A DNA stretch of 64,000 nucleotides from Yamagishiella unicocca. Taxonomy: Eukaryota > Chlorophyta > Chlorophyceae > Chlamydomonadales > Volvocaceae. Below the pieces are notes generated by a model. The model had not been told where the DNA came from. It was given only the letters and a program-made list of their open reading frames with translations, and ran no database searches. A program made the translations under genes and the position numbers. The first letter of the stretch is position 1. Each line of letters begins with the position of its first letter. Below are positions 10,181 to 22,230 of the stretch, one piece after another. The DNA lies in assembly GCA_003116995.1 (NCBI GenBank), contig BDSL01000155.1, positions 1 to 64,000 of the forward strand, in the 5' to 3' direction.

Positions 10181-11100
10181 CTTCCCCTCTGGGGCCCCGT
10201 CGCTTTGTTTCTTGTCGCTTTCCCGCGTCCCGCTCCTTTTCCCCCTCGGGGCCCCCCTTTGGCCGCCCCGTCCCCTTCGGGGTGTCCCGCTCCCCGCCCT
10301 TCCCCGTCCCCCCGGCCCGTCGTTCCCCTTCTTTTTGTTTCCCTTCGTCCCTCTTCGCGGGCCGCCCCCTCGTTTGCCTCCTTTTTCTTCCCTCGCCGCG
10401 GGCCGCCGGGCCCCCCGCCGGGGCGTTTTTTTCTTTCTTTTTTTCTTCGTCCCTCTTCGCGGGCCGCCGCCGCCCTTCCTTTTTCTTCCCGTTTGCCTCC
10501 CCCCGGGGCCTTTTTCTTCCCTCGCCGCGGGCCTTCCCTCCGGTCCCCGCCGGGCCCCCCCGCCTTTTTCTTCCCTCGCCGCGGGCCGCCGGGCCCCCCC
10601 CCTCCCTCCTTTTTCTTCCCTCGCCGCGCGTCTTCCCTTTGGTCCCCGCCGGGCCCCCCGTTTTTTCTTCCCCGGCCGCTCTCTTTTTTCTTTTCCTCTC
10701 CTTCCCCCCCTCCGCGTTTTTCTCCTTCTCTTTTTTTTTCTTGTTTGTTTTTTTCTTCCTTTGGCCGCCCTTCCCCGTCGGCCCCCGCCGGCCGCCCGCT
10801 TCCCTCCCCTTCGGGGCTGTCCGCGTTTTTTTTCCCCCCCGCTGGCCCCCCCCCTTCCCCCTCCGGCGTTTCTTTTCCCTGCTTTTCCTTTCTTCCTTTG
10901 TTTTTTTTCTCCCGCTCCGCTTTCTGTCCTTTCTTGTTTCCCTTCGTCCCTCTTCTTTTTGCCTCCCCGCCGGGGCCTTTTTCTTCCCGTTTTGTCTCCC
11001 GCCTCGCTTTCTCCCTCCTTTTTCTTCCCTCGCCGCGGGCCGCCGGGCCCCCCCTTTGGCGGCCCCTCCCCCCCCCCGCCGGGGCCCGCCCGCCGGGGTC
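10180..11100. repeat. hairpin repeat cluster
   Basis: Dense direct and inverted hairpin copies (for example direct at about 10340-10365 and inverted at about 10392-10415, 10570-10593 and 11030-11050). Confidence 0.75.
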
Positions 11101-12880
11101 GGTTCCCTCCCGGGCCCGCCCCGTCCCCCCCGTCCCCTCCCTTCCCTTTTTTCCGTCCTTTTCCTCCTTGGTCCCGTGCTTTTGCCCGTTTCTCCGCCCC
11201 TTCGCTTCTCCTTTTTCTTTCCCCCCTTCTGCTTTTTCTCCCTTTGCTTTTGCTGCTTCCCCGCCTCTTTCGCTTCTTCCGGCTTCTCTTTTCCGCCGCT
11301 CCCGCTTCCTTTGCTCCCCTTGTTCCTTGGTTTTGTTTTCCTCCCGCCCCCCCCCCTCCTCGCCTCCGCGTTCCCTTCCTCTTTTGCCCCTGCCGCTTGG
11401 CCCCCCCGCCTCCGCCTCGCCCCCCCTCTCCCCCTGTCCTCCTCGGTGCGTGCTTTTTTCCCCCCCCCTTTCCCCTGTTTCCGTTGGTCCCTCCTTTCCT
11501 CCGCTTGCCCCTTCCCCCCGGTCTTTCTGGTGTTCCCCTCGCCCTTTGTCCCCTCCTCCGCCTCCCCCCCGTTCTTCGCCCTCCGCTCTTTTCTCGTTCT
11601 CTTTTCTCCGTTTTCTCCTTTCCCCTCGGCTTTCTCTTCCTCCTCTTTTCCCCCTTTCCCCCTTTTTCCCTCTGTTTCCCCCTTTTCTTTCCGTTTTCTT
11701 TTCTGCCCTCTCCTTTCCTTTGTTTTTTCTCCGGCCTCCGTCCCCGTTGTTTTTTTCCCCTCTCTTCCTCTGGCCGCCCCCCCGGCGGTCCCGCCCTCGT
11801 TCCCCTTGTTCTTTGGGTTCTTTCTTCCCCCCCCGCCGGGGCCCTTTCTTTTTCTTCCCCCGGCCCCCCTCCCGTCCGCGGTCCCTCTTTTCTCTCTCGT
11901 CTTCTTGTCCCCTCTGGGGCTCTTCCGCTGCCCCTCCCCCGGCCCCCCGCCCCCCGGCCGGTTTTGCTTCCTTTTTTGTCCCCCCCTCGCCCCTTTTTTC
12001 TCGTTTCTTCCTCCCCTCCTCGCTTGCTCGCCTTCCTCCTCCCTTGCGGTTTTTTCGCCTCCCTCGCCTTCTTCCTTGCTCTTTTCTGGCGTTCTTCTTT
12101 TTTTCTCCTCGCCTCGCCTGTTTTTTTGTCTGCCTCCCGCCTTTCCCTTTTTCCTTTTGTTCCCCTCGGTTGCCCTGCCCGTTTTTCCCCCGCTTCCCTG
12201 CTCCCTCTTCCTGCCTTTGCTTTCGCCCGCTCCCCTCCCCGTCCTCCCCGCGGCCCCCTTTGCCTCGCCCCCGCCCGCCGCCGTGGTTTCCCTTCCCCTC
12301 TCGGTGTTCCCTTCTCTCCCGCTTTTTCCCCCCTTCCCCCGGCTTTTTTTTTGTCCCCTCCCCCCTTTCTTTTCCCGCCTTCTCTCCCTGCGCTCTGCCC
12401 CTGCTTTTTTCCCCCTTTTTCCCCCCGCTTTCCTCCCTCTGCCTTGCTCCGCTCTTCTCCCCGGCTCTGGTCCTCGCGTCCGTTTTTTCTTTCTCGGCCG
12501 CCGTGGCCTTGTTTCCCTCGCCCGCCTCGTTCTCTCTTCTCCTTCCCCTCTCGCTGCCCTCTTTCCTCCCCCTCCGCCCTTTTCTGTGTTCTTCTCTTGC
12601 TGTTTCGCCCCTCCTTGGCTTTCTTCCTTTGGCCGCCCTCCCCCCCCTCTCGTTTCCTTCTTCGTCGCTTCCCTCTTTCCGCGGTTTCTTGCCGCGGCCG
12701 GCTCCCGGTCCCTCTGGCTCTCTCCCCCGGCCTGGCCCCGCCCCCCCCGCTTGTCCCTTTTCGCCTCGTTTGCTCCGCCGCGTGCGCCGGGTCCCCCTTC
12801 CCTTCCCGTGCCCGCCCCCCGTCGTTTCCCCGCGTTCCCCTCCCCCTCTTTTTCTCGTTCCCCTCCTTCTCCCGCTCCGC
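11100..12880. other. unassigned stretch with one small repeat island
   Basis: Two repeat-poor blocks separated by a small island at about 11760-11880. The second block is purine-rich on the minus strand, with lysine-rich frames near 11940-12300, and may be coding. Nothing was named. Confidence 0.25.
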
Positions 12881-13200
12881 TTTCTTGTCCCCTTCTTTTC
12901 GTTCTTTTCTTCCCCCCCCCCGTTTTTTTCCCGCCCCTCTGTTTCTTCCTTCTTTTTGCCTCCTTTTCCTTTCTTTTCTTTTCTTGTCGCTTTGTTTCTT
13001 CCTTTGGTTTTTTTCTTTTCTTTTCTTCCCCCCCCCCGTTTTTTTCCCGCCCCTCCCCGCCCCGTCCCCTTCGGGGTGTCCCGCTCCCCGCCCTTCCCCG
13101 CCGGGCTCCCGCCCGTTCTTTCTTCCCCCGGCCGCCCTTCCCCCTCCGGCCTTCCTTTCTTTCCCCCCCCCCTTTTTTCTTCCCCCGGCCGCCCCCCGCC
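12880..13200. repeat. hairpin repeat cluster
   Basis: Composed of the cttgtcgctttgtttcttcc word, ccccttcgggg hairpins and ccggccgcc ends. Confidence 0.65.
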
Positions 13201-13800
13201 CGCCCGCCTGGGTCCTTCTCCGCCCTCTCCTTGTGGTCGTCTTTTCGCTCGTCCTCCTCTGTCTCTGTTCTGCTCTTTTCCTTTTTGCGCCCGCGTCCCC
13301 CCCCCTTTGCTTTCGGTTTTGTTCCTTCCCCGTTCGCCTCCGGCCCTCGTCGCCCCTTCCCCCTTCCCCGCTCGCTTTCCCTCCCCCTGGTCCCGCCCTT
13401 GCTGCGCCCTTTCCCGTCCTCCGTGCCGTGCTCCCCCCCGTCTCTCCCTCCCCTTTCGGTCTCCCTGTCCTCCTCCCCCGCTTCTGCCGCCGTCCCGCCG
13501 CCCTCTTCCGCGGCCCTTGTTGTCCTTTTCTGTGTCCCGTCCGTTTTTCTTTTCCCCCCGCTGTTTGTTTCCTTTGTTCTTTTCCCGCTGCCCGTTTTGT
13601 CGCGTCTTTCCTTCCTCCTTTTTGCCGTTTTCCTTCCCGCTGCCTCCTGCTTTTTTTCGCCCTCTTTCCCTCTTCTGTTCTTTTTCGCTTTTCTTCTTCT
13701 TTCCCCTGCCCCCGGGCTTCCTTCTCCTCCCGCGCCGGCCTGTCGCTTCCCCTGCCCGTCTTTTCCTCTGTTCCCCTTTCTCTCCCTCTCCCGCGTCTCT
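13200..13800. other. unassigned stretch, possibly coding on the minus strand
   Basis: Minus-strand frames near 13300-13450 show a varied residue mixture (E, H, G, T, D, S, N, P) unlike the repeats. I compared it with several ribosomal proteins, ClpP and Ycf3 and found no convincing match. Confidence 0.25.
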
Positions 13801-16120
13801 TCTTTTTGTTTCCCTTCGTCCCTCTTCTTTTTGCCTTCCCCGCCGGGGCCTTTTTCTTGTCTTTTCTTCCTCCGGCCGCCCCCCCCCCGGCCGCCCCCCC
13901 GGGCCGCCCCCGTCGGCCCCCGGTCTTGCCCCCGGCCCTCCTTTGGCCGCCCCCCCGGGCCGCCCCCGCCGTCCCCTCTTCCCCTCCCTCCTCCCTCCCC
14001 GCCCGGTCTGTCTTTGGGTCCTTTGTTCCCCCCCGCCCGCCGGTCGTTTCCCTCCCCTCCCCCGCTTTTTCTCGTCGCTCTCTCGTTGTTGTCCCCGTCC
14101 CCCGTCGTCGGTCCCCTTTCCCCCGTCTTGGTTCCCTGCGTTCTCCCCCCCCTCTCTTTTCGGCTGCTCCTCTTGCTTGTCCTCTTGTCCCGTTTTCTCC
14201 TCCCTCGCTCTCCCTTTTTTCCTGTTCCCCCTTCTGTTTTCTCCCTCCCCCCTTGCCCCGCTTTCTCTCTTTCTTCTTCTTCTTGTCTCTCTGTCTCTTC
14301 CCTTGCTTTCTCTTTCGTTCCGTTCCCCCGCCTTCTCTGCCCTCGCCCGCCTTCGGGCCCCGTCGTCGTCCTCGTCCTCCCCCCGGCCCTGTCGTTCCCC
14401 TTCTTTTGTTTCCCTTCGTCCCTCTTCGCGGGCCGCCCCCGTCCCCCGCGGGGCCTTTTTTCTTTCTTTTTTCTTCGTCCCTCTTCGCGGGCCGCCGCCG
14501 CCCTTCCTTTTTCTTCCCGTTTGTTTCTTGTCCCCTGCGGGGTCCCCCCGGCCGCCCCCGTCCCCTTCGGGGCCGGCCCCCGCCGCGGGCCGCCGGGCCC
14601 CCGCCCTGCCCTCCCCTTTGTTTTTGGTTCCCCTGCTTTTTGCCCCCGGCCCCTCCCCCCCCCCGTTTTTTCTGTTTTCTTCCCCCCGCCGCCCTTCCCC
14701 TTTGGGGCCTTTTTCTTCCCTCGCCGCGGGCCGCCGGGCCCCCCCCGCCTTTCTTTTCTTTCCCGGCCGCCCCCCGCCGGGGCCCCTCCCGCCTCGCTTT
14801 CTCCTTCCGTCTCCTTTGGGGCTTCCTCTTCCTCCTCCGCTTTTTCCTCCTCTTCCCTCCCTTCTGGGGCTGTCCCCGCGGCTCTCCCCTGCGGCGCCGT
14901 CCCTCTCGTCGTTTCCCCCCGGGGCCCCCCGTCTTCCCCTCTTTTCGTTTTTTCTTGTTTGTTTTTTTCTTTTCCTTTCCTTCCCCCCCGCTCCGTTCTT
15001 TTCTTCCTTTTCTTCCCCGGCCGCCCCCCGGCCCCCCCCCCGCGTCCCCCCCGCTCCGTTCTTTCTTTCCCCCCTGCTTTGCCTTTTTTCTCCGCCCTCC
15101 CTCCTCCGGTTCCTTTGTTTTTTTTTTCTTCCTTTGGCCCCCGCCGCCCGCTCCGTCCTCCTCCCCGTTCCCCCCTTCGTCTTTGCCTCTCCTTTCTCTT
15201 CCTTGCTTGCGCCGCCTCCCTGGCGCCTTGCCCCTCCTGCTCTGCGGGGGGGCCCTTCCCTCTTTGTTCTCCCCGGCCCTCTTTTCTCTCCTTTTTCCCG
15301 GTGCCGCCTCCTGCCGTTCCGTCCGCCCGTCCGTGTCCGTTCTCCTCGGTCGGGCCCGCCGCCTTGTCGTTCTTGTTCGTGTTCGTGTTTTGTTTCCCTT
15401 CGTCCCTCTTCTTTTTGCCTTCCCCGCCGGGGCCTTTTTCTTCCTTTGGTCCCCCGCCGGGCCCCGCCCCCCCGGGCCGCCCCGTCCCCGCCGGGGTGTC
15501 CCCCCTTCGGTCCCCCCGGGGCTTCGCCTCTGGCCCCCCCCCGGGGCTGTCCTTTCTTGTTTCCCTTCGTCCCTCTTCTTTTTGCCTTCCCCGCCGGGGC
15601 CTTTTTCTTCCTTTGGTCCCCCGCCGGGGCCCCGCCCCCCCGGGCCGCCCCGTCCTTTCTTCTTCTTCCCTCGCCGCGGGCCGCCGCCCCCCGCCCGCCC
15701 CCCCCCTTCCGTCTTTTGCCTCCTTTTCTTCCCTTTTGCCGTCCCTTTTGGGGCCGGCCCCCGCCGCGGGCCTTCCCTGCTTTTCGTTCTTTCTTCCTTT
15801 GGTTCCCCGCCGGGGCCCGCCCCCTTCCCTGCGGGCGCCCGCCGGGGCCCGCGCCCCCCGGCGCCCGCCCCTTTGCCGTCCCCTCTGGGGCCGGCCCCCG
15901 TCGGGGCCCTCCCCGCCGGGCCCCCCCCCCCTTCCTTTCGTTCTGTTCCTTTCTTTCCCCCCTGCTTTGCCTTTTTTTCTCCGCCCCCCCGCCTGGGCCC
16001 CCCCTTGGCCGCCCCCCCGCCGGGGCTCCTTTCCCCTTTGTTTTTGGTTCCCCTTCGGGCGGCCCCCCGCCGCGGGCCGCCGGGCCCCCGCCCTTCCCTC
16101 CCGCTCTGCTTTCTCCCCCC
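13800..16120. repeat. hairpin repeat clusters with short spacers
   Basis: Clusters at about 13800-13990, 14390-15170 and 15370-16120. Spacers at 13990-14390 and 15170-15370 show no gene. A long form of the direct hairpin with tctttttgccttccccgccg recurs at about 13809, 15389 and 15560. Confidence 0.7.
14508..14601. repeat. 95-nt composite repeat, copy 2
   Basis: Same parts in the same order as copy 1, and the same upstream module with the direct 30-nt hairpin at about 14474-14500. Confidence 0.85.
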
Positions 16121-16730
16121 CCCCTTTCCTTCCCCCCCGTTTCGTTTTTTCCTTCCCTTCCCCGCCCCCCCGCCCTCCTTCCCGTCCCCTCCCTCCTCCT
16201 CCTCCCGTTGCGTCCCTTCCCCCGTCCTCTCCCCTTTGGGCTTCCTTCTCCGGCCCCCTTTTCCCTTTCTTCCGTTCCCGCGTCCTCTCTCGCTGCTCTC
16301 CCCTCTTTCCTTTTCTTGTTGCGCCGCCGCTGTTTTCCCGTCTCCCTCCGTCACCCGCCGTTGGCCTCCTCCTCCTCCGCCGTTGCTGTTCCTCCGTCCC
16401 TCTTTCCTTCCCTCGTCTCTTCCCCCGTCTTTTCTCCCCCTTTTCCCCCTTCCTTTCCTTCCCCCCCCCTGCCTCCCGTTTCCTCCCTCTTGGTCCCTCT
16501 TTCGGTGCTTGCCCCCTCGCTCCCCCGCCGTTTCCCCTTTCCTCCCGGTCCCCTGGCGTTTTCCTCCCGGGCCCGTTGTTGTTGTCTTCCTCCGTCCGCC
16601 GCCTCCTCCTCCTCCTGTTCCTTTTCCCCTCCCTTGCCCGGCCCGCTGTCCCCCCTTTGGTCCTTCTCTCCCTCGCCCCCTTCGCTTTGCGCTCCGTTTT
16701 CCCCCGCGCCTGGTTTCCCGCCGCCCCCTT
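16120..16730. other. unassigned stretch
   Basis: No gene recognised. A residual A at 16353 creates the only minus-strand stop of one false giant frame. Confidence 0.2.
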
Positions 16731-17040
16731 TCGTTGGTTTCCCTTCTTTTTCGTTTCCCTTCGTCCCTCTTCTTTTTGCCTTCCCCGCCGGGGCCTTTTT
16801 CTTCCTTTGGTTTTTTCTTGTCTTTTCTTCCTCTGGCCGCCCCCCCCCGCGGCTCTGTCGCTTTCCTTCCCCTTCTTTTTGCCTTTCCCCGCCGGGGCCG
16901 GCCCCGGCTTTTTCTTCCTTTGGCCGCCCCCCGCTCCCCGCCCTCCCCGCCCCCCGGGCCGCCCCGTCGTTCTCCCGCTCTGCTTTCTCCCCCCGGGCCG
17001 CCCCGTCGGTCCCCTCCCCGCCCGCCCTTCCTGTCCCCGG
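16730..17040. repeat. hairpin repeat cluster
   Basis: Begins with cgttggtttccc and continues with the long form of the direct hairpin and ccccgccgggg. Confidence 0.65.
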
Positions 17041-18300
17041 CGCTCCCCTTCGCCCCCCCGCCCCTCCCCCTCTTCTTCTCGTGCCCCTCCCCTCGTGGCT
17101 GCTCTCCTTGTTCGCGTCTCCCTCTTTTGCGCGGGTCTCTCTCGCCCCTCTCCTCCTGTTCCCCTTCTTTCTCTCTGTTTCTTCCTTTTTCTTCCCCCCC
17201 CGCCGGGGGTTTTTTCCGCCCCCCCCGCCCCGTCCGCGGTCCGTCGCTTTCCGTTCCCCTCGCCGGGGCGGCGGCTCCTCCCCCCCGGGGCCCGTCCGCC
17301 GTCCCCCCCCCGGGCCCCTCTGCCTTCTGGCCCCCCCCCGTTTGGTTCCTCCCTCCCTTTCTTGTCCGCTCCTCCCCCCGCCCTTGCTCCTCCCCGCCCC
17401 CTCCCGGGGTTGCCCGTCGGTTCCTTTTCCCCCCTTCCCCTTCCGTCCCTCCCGCCTCCCCGGCTCTTCCTTCGTTTGTCTCGCGCCTGTTCCCTCTTCG
17501 GCCTTTTTCTTTCCTGTCCCTCCCGTCCTGCTCCCCCGGTTTCCCTCCTCGGTTTGCTCCTCCCCTTTCCTCCTCTTTTTCCCCCCCTTCCTTCCTTCTC
17601 CCGGCTTCCGTCGTTTCTCGTCCGCGGCCCGCCCGCGGCGCTTTTCGCTCGCCGTCCTGCGTTCCGCTCCTCCCGCTCCCTCCCCCTTCCCTTTTGCTCT
17701 CCCCGCCCCGCCTGGCGTCTCGTCCGCTTGTTTTTTTCTTTCTTTTTTTCTTCGTCCCTCTTCGCGGGCCGCCGCCGCCCTTCCTTTTTCTTCCCTCGCC
17801 GCGGGCCGCCGGGCCCCCCCCGCCGGGGCCCCCCTCCCCTTGTTCGCTCGGCGCCCGCTCGCGCCCCGCTGGGTCCCCTTCCTGTGCCTCCTCTTCGGGG
17901 CCCGCCCCGTCTTGCTCTCCTTTCCCCGTTTCCCCCTCCCCTTCCCCTCCCCCCGCCTTTCCCCTCCCCCCCCCCCCCTCCTCGCCCTCCGCTCCGCCCC
18001 GCGCCTCCCCCCCTTTGTTTCCGTCCCCCCTTCGGCGTTGCCCCTCCTCCCGGTCCTCCTCCTCCTCCTGCCCCGCCCCGCCCCTTCCCGCCCGTCGGGC
18101 CCCTTGCCGCCTTGCTGTCCTCCCTTTCCCTCCTTCCGCCCTGTCCGCTTGTGTTCTTTTTTTCCCCCCTCCTTTCCCCTTTGCTGTCGCTCTTGTTCCC
18201 TCCCTCGCTCCCTCTGCCTTCCCCCGGCCTCCTTCCCCTCCGCTCTTTTCTCTCGTCGCTTTCGTCGCTTCCCGCTGTTTTCCCTCCCTCTCCCGCGTCT
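17040..18300. other. unassigned stretch with small repeat islands
   Basis: Repeat islands at about 17190-17270 and 17720-17830 (the 50-nt module that also precedes composite copies 1, 2 and 8). The rest shows no recognised gene. Confidence 0.25.
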
Positions 18301-19860
18301 CTTTGCTCGTTCCCCTTCGCCTTCTTTTCGTTTCCCTCCTTTTTCTTCCCGTTTTGTCTCCCGCCTCGCTTTCTCCTCCTTTTTCTTCCCGTTTGTTTCT
18401 TTTCTTTTCTTGTCGCTTTGTTTCTTCCCCCGGCCGCCCCGCCGTTTGCCGTCCCCTTCGGGGCCCGGCCCCCGCCGGGGCCGTCCGCTCCCTCGCCTCT
18501 GGTTTTTTTCTTCCCGCGGCCGCCCCTCCCCGCCCCCCCCCCGGCCGCCCCGTCCCCTTCGGGGCCGGCCCCCGCCGCGGGCCGCCGGGCCCCTCCCCGC
18601 CGGTCCCCCCCTCCCGTTCGTTGTTTCTTCCTCTTTCCTTCCCCCCCTCCGCGTTTTTTCCCGCCCTGCCCCGCCCCGCCGGGGGCCGCCCGCTCTTTTC
18701 TCTCCCGCCCGCGTCTTTGCCCTGCTCTCCTCTCCTCCCCGCCTTCCTTTCCCCCCGGGGCCTGCTCCCTCCGTTTCTCCTTTCTGTTCTGTTGCGGTCT
18801 TTTTCTCTCTCGCTTTCCGTTCCCCTTCTTCTCTTCCCCCGCCGGGGGCCGCCCGTCCGCTCCTCTTTCCTCTCCTCCCCCGCCTTCCTTTCCCCCCGGG
18901 GCCTGCTCCCTCCCGTCCCCTTTGTTCTCCCTCCCTTTGCGTTCCCCTTCGTTCTGGTTCTTTCTTCCCCCCCTTTGTTTTTCTTCCCGCGGCTCTTCCC
19001 CTCTGGGGCCCGTCGCTTTCCTCCCCTTCTTTTTGCCTCCTTTTTCTTCCCTCGCGCGGGCCGCCGGGCCCCCCCGGCTTTTTCTTCCTTTGGTTCCCCG
19101 CCGGGGCCCGCCCCCCGCTCCCCGCCCTCCCGCGCGTTTTTTTTCCGCCCTCCCCCCCTCCCTCCCCGCCGGGGCTGTCCCCCTTTGGCCGCCCCCCCGC
19201 CGGGGGTTTTTTTCCGCCCCCCCGCCCCGCCCCGTTTGGTTGCTCCTTTCTCTTCTTCTTGCGGTCTCTCCCTCTGTCGCTTTCGTCGCTTTCGTTTCCC
19301 CCCGGGGCCCGCCCTCCCTCCCCTCTGGGGCTGTTGGCGTCTTTCTCCTCGTCGTCCGCTCCGTCCCTCTGGCCCGCCTTTTCGTCCCCTCTGCGGCTGC
19401 TTCCCTCCCTGCCCGGGGCTCGCCTTCTCCTTCTTTTCTTTTTCTTTCGTTCTTTCTTTCCCCCCCCCGTTTTTTTTCCGCCCTTCTTTTTTTCTTCTTT
19501 TCGCCGCCCCTGCCGCCCCTCCCGCGCGTTTTTTTCCGCCCTCCCTCCTCCTGTTCCTTTGGGGCCGCCCCGCCCGGGGCCGCCCCGTCCGGGGTCCTTT
19601 CCTTCTCCCCTCGTTCCTCTCCCTCTCCTCTCTCCTCTCTCGTCTCTTTTCTCTCCCCCCCCTCCTCTCTGGGGCTGTTGTTTCGTTCCCCTTCTTTTCT
19701 TCCCTCGCCGCGGGCCTTCCCCTCGGGGCCCGCCTTCTTTTTGTCCCCCTTTGTTTTTTTTCTTCCCCCGGCCCCCCCCCTCGCCCGCCGGTCCTTCCCT
19801 CTTCGGGGGCCGCCCCGCCGGGGCCCGCCCGCCCGGGGTTCCGCTCCTCGTCTTCCTGTG
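18300..19860. repeat. hairpin repeat clusters
   Basis: Dense words of the same families. An additional 45-nt direct repeat with gccttcctttccccccgggg occurs twice, at about 18745 and 18880. Confidence 0.65.
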
Positions 19861-20340
19861 TCCGCCCCCCGCCTCCTCCCCCTTGCGGGGGCTCTCCCCG
19901 CCCGGGGGCTCGTCCCGCTCGCTCCTTTCTCTCCCTTCCCCCCCGCTTCCTCCCCTCGCCTTTTTTTTTCTCCCCCGCTCCCCCCCCGCTGCCGTGCCCT
20001 TTGTTTCTTTTCTTCCTTTGGCCGCCCTGCCTCGCCCTCCCGTTTTCCCCCTGCTTTGCCTGTTTCGCCGCGCGGCCGCTCTCTCGGTTGTGCCCCTCCG
20101 TCCTCTTCTTCTCCCCCGCTTTGCTTGCTCGTCTCCCTCCCCCCCGCCGTTGCGCGTGGCTCTCCGTCGCCGCTTTTCTTGTTCCCGTTTCGCCTTCTCT
20201 CCCCCGCCCCGGGCCGTCTCGCCTCCCCCGTTCCTCGGTCCCCCTCTCTCGTGCGCTCCGCGCTCGCTTCCCCGTTTCTCCCGGCCCTCCCTCCGTTGGC
20301 CCCCTGTGTTCCGTCTTTTTCGCTTCCCCTTCCTTTTCTT
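19860..20340. other. unassigned stretch
   Basis: Starts with G-rich hairpins ccccttgcggggg and ccccgcccggggg; otherwise nothing recognised. Confidence 0.2.
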
Positions 20341-21460
20341 TCCCCTTCTTTTTGTTTTTTTCTTCCCCCGCCGCCCTTCCCCGGCGGCCCTTCTTTTGTT
20401 CTCCCGTTTTGCCTTTGTTTCTTTCCCCCCTTTGTTTTTCTTCCCGCGGCTCTTCCCCTCTGGGGCCCGTCGCTTTCCTCCCCTTCTTTTGCCTCCTTTT
20501 TCTTCCCTCGCCGCGGGCCGCCGGGCCCCCCGGCTTTTTCTTCCTTTGGTTCCCCGCCGGGGCCCCGCCCCCCGCTCCCGCCCTCCCCCGCGTTTTTTTC
20601 CGCCCTCCCTCCTCCTGTTCCTTTGGGGCCTTTTTCTTCCCTCGCCGCGGGCCGCCGGGCCCTCTTTGCCTTCTTTTTCGTTCCCCTCCGGTTTCGTTCT
20701 CCTTTGGTTTCCCGTCGGGCCCGCCCGCCGGGCTCCCGCCCCGCCGGTCCCCCCCGCCGGGGCCCGCCCCTCCCTCCTTTTGGGGCTCTTTTTGCTTCTC
20801 CTGGCCCTGTTCCCCCGGGCCCTTTCCCCCTCCTGCTCTCTGCCGCCGTTTCTCCTCCTTCGCCGGGCTTCTCGCCTGTTCGCCCTTTCGTCCCGCTCCT
20901 TCCCTCCCCTGTCCTCCTCCTTCGTTCCTCTCCCCCCGCCTCCCGCCGGCCGCTCGCGCTCTGTCGCCCCCTTGCTTTCTTTTCTCCCTCCCCGTTTTTC
21001 CCTGCCCCCCCGCCCCCCCCGGTCCGTCGCTTTGTTTCCCTTCTTTTTCCCGGCGGTCCGTCCCTCTGCGCGGGCCGCCCCCGGCCCCTTTGCTGTCGTT
21101 CTCCCGCGCCGCTTTCTGTCCTTTTTTGTTTCCCTTCGTCCCTCGCCGCGGGCCGCCCCGTCCTTTCTTCTTCTTCCCTCGCCGCGGGCCGCCGCCCCCC
21201 GCCCCCCCCCCTCCCCTTCGGGGCCTTTTTCTTCCCGTTTTGTCTCCCGCCTCGCTTTCTCCCTCCTTTTTCTTCCCGTTTGTTTCTTCCTTTGGTTTTT
21301 TTCTTCCCGCGGCCGCCCTCCCCGCCCCGTCCCCTTCGGGGCCGGCCCCCGCCGCGGGCCGCCGGGCCCCCCGCCGCGGGCCGCCGGGCCCCCCCGCCGG
21401 TGGCCCGTGTTTGCTGTCCCCCCGGGCCCGGCCCCCGCCGCTCCTCGTTCGCGGTCCCGC
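20340..21460. repeat. hairpin repeat clusters around a 340-nt spacer
   Basis: Clusters at about 20340-20780 and 21120-21460, the latter with a composite variant at 21267-21372. The spacer at 20780-21120 has no recognised gene. Confidence 0.65.
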
Positions 21461-22230
21461 TCCGCTTCTTTTCCCCCCCCGCTCTCCCCTCCCCGTGTCT
21501 TCTTTTCCGGCTCTTCGCTTCCGTCGCTTTCCGCGCTTTCTCGCCCCCTTCGGGGCCCCGTCGTTTTGTTCTCCTTCGGGGTTGTGGCCCCCTTCGTCCC
21601 CCGGTCCCTCTCTTCGCCCCTTCTCTTGTTTCTCTTCGGCTCGTTCCGTTCCCTGTTGCCGTGCTTTCCCGTCCGGGCCTGCCCCGGTTCCCCTTGGCGC
21701 CCTTTCTGCCTCGTCTTCCCCGCGGCCCGCTCCCTTCCCTCTTGGGCCCTCCCCCCCGCGGCCTCTCCCCCCGGCTCTTTTGCTCTTCCTCCTCTTCTTT
21801 TCTTCCCCCCCGGGGGCCGCCCTCCCTCCCCCCCGCGGCCGTCGGTTCTTCGTGTTCTTTTTTTCTCCCTCTTTCTGCCCCTCCTTTTGCCTTTCGCCCC
21901 TCCCCGGCCCCGTTTTTTCCCCGTTCCGTTTCCCCCTCCTCTTTCTCGTCGTCGTTTTCCCCTTCTTCTTTCCCTCCTTCGGTTCCCGCTGTTCCTCCCC
22001 TCCGTCCGCCTCCCCCCTCTCCTTCCGCGCCCCCTCTTCTTCTTCGCGTCTCCCGCGTCTCGGGCCCTCCCCTTGCCGTGCGCTTCCGTGCGCTCCTCTT
22101 TCCGGCTCCCCGCTCCCTTCGGCGCCGTCGTTTTCGGGCCCCCTGCCTTCCGGCCCCCTTTCTCTCTCCCCCCTCCCCCTTGCGGCTGCCCCTCCCTCTC
22201 CCCCGGCGCTGTCGTTTCCTTTCGTTTTCC
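21460..22230. other. unassigned stretch
   Basis: Varied sequence with a T/G-rich part near 21560-21680. No gene recognised in either orientation. Confidence 0.2.
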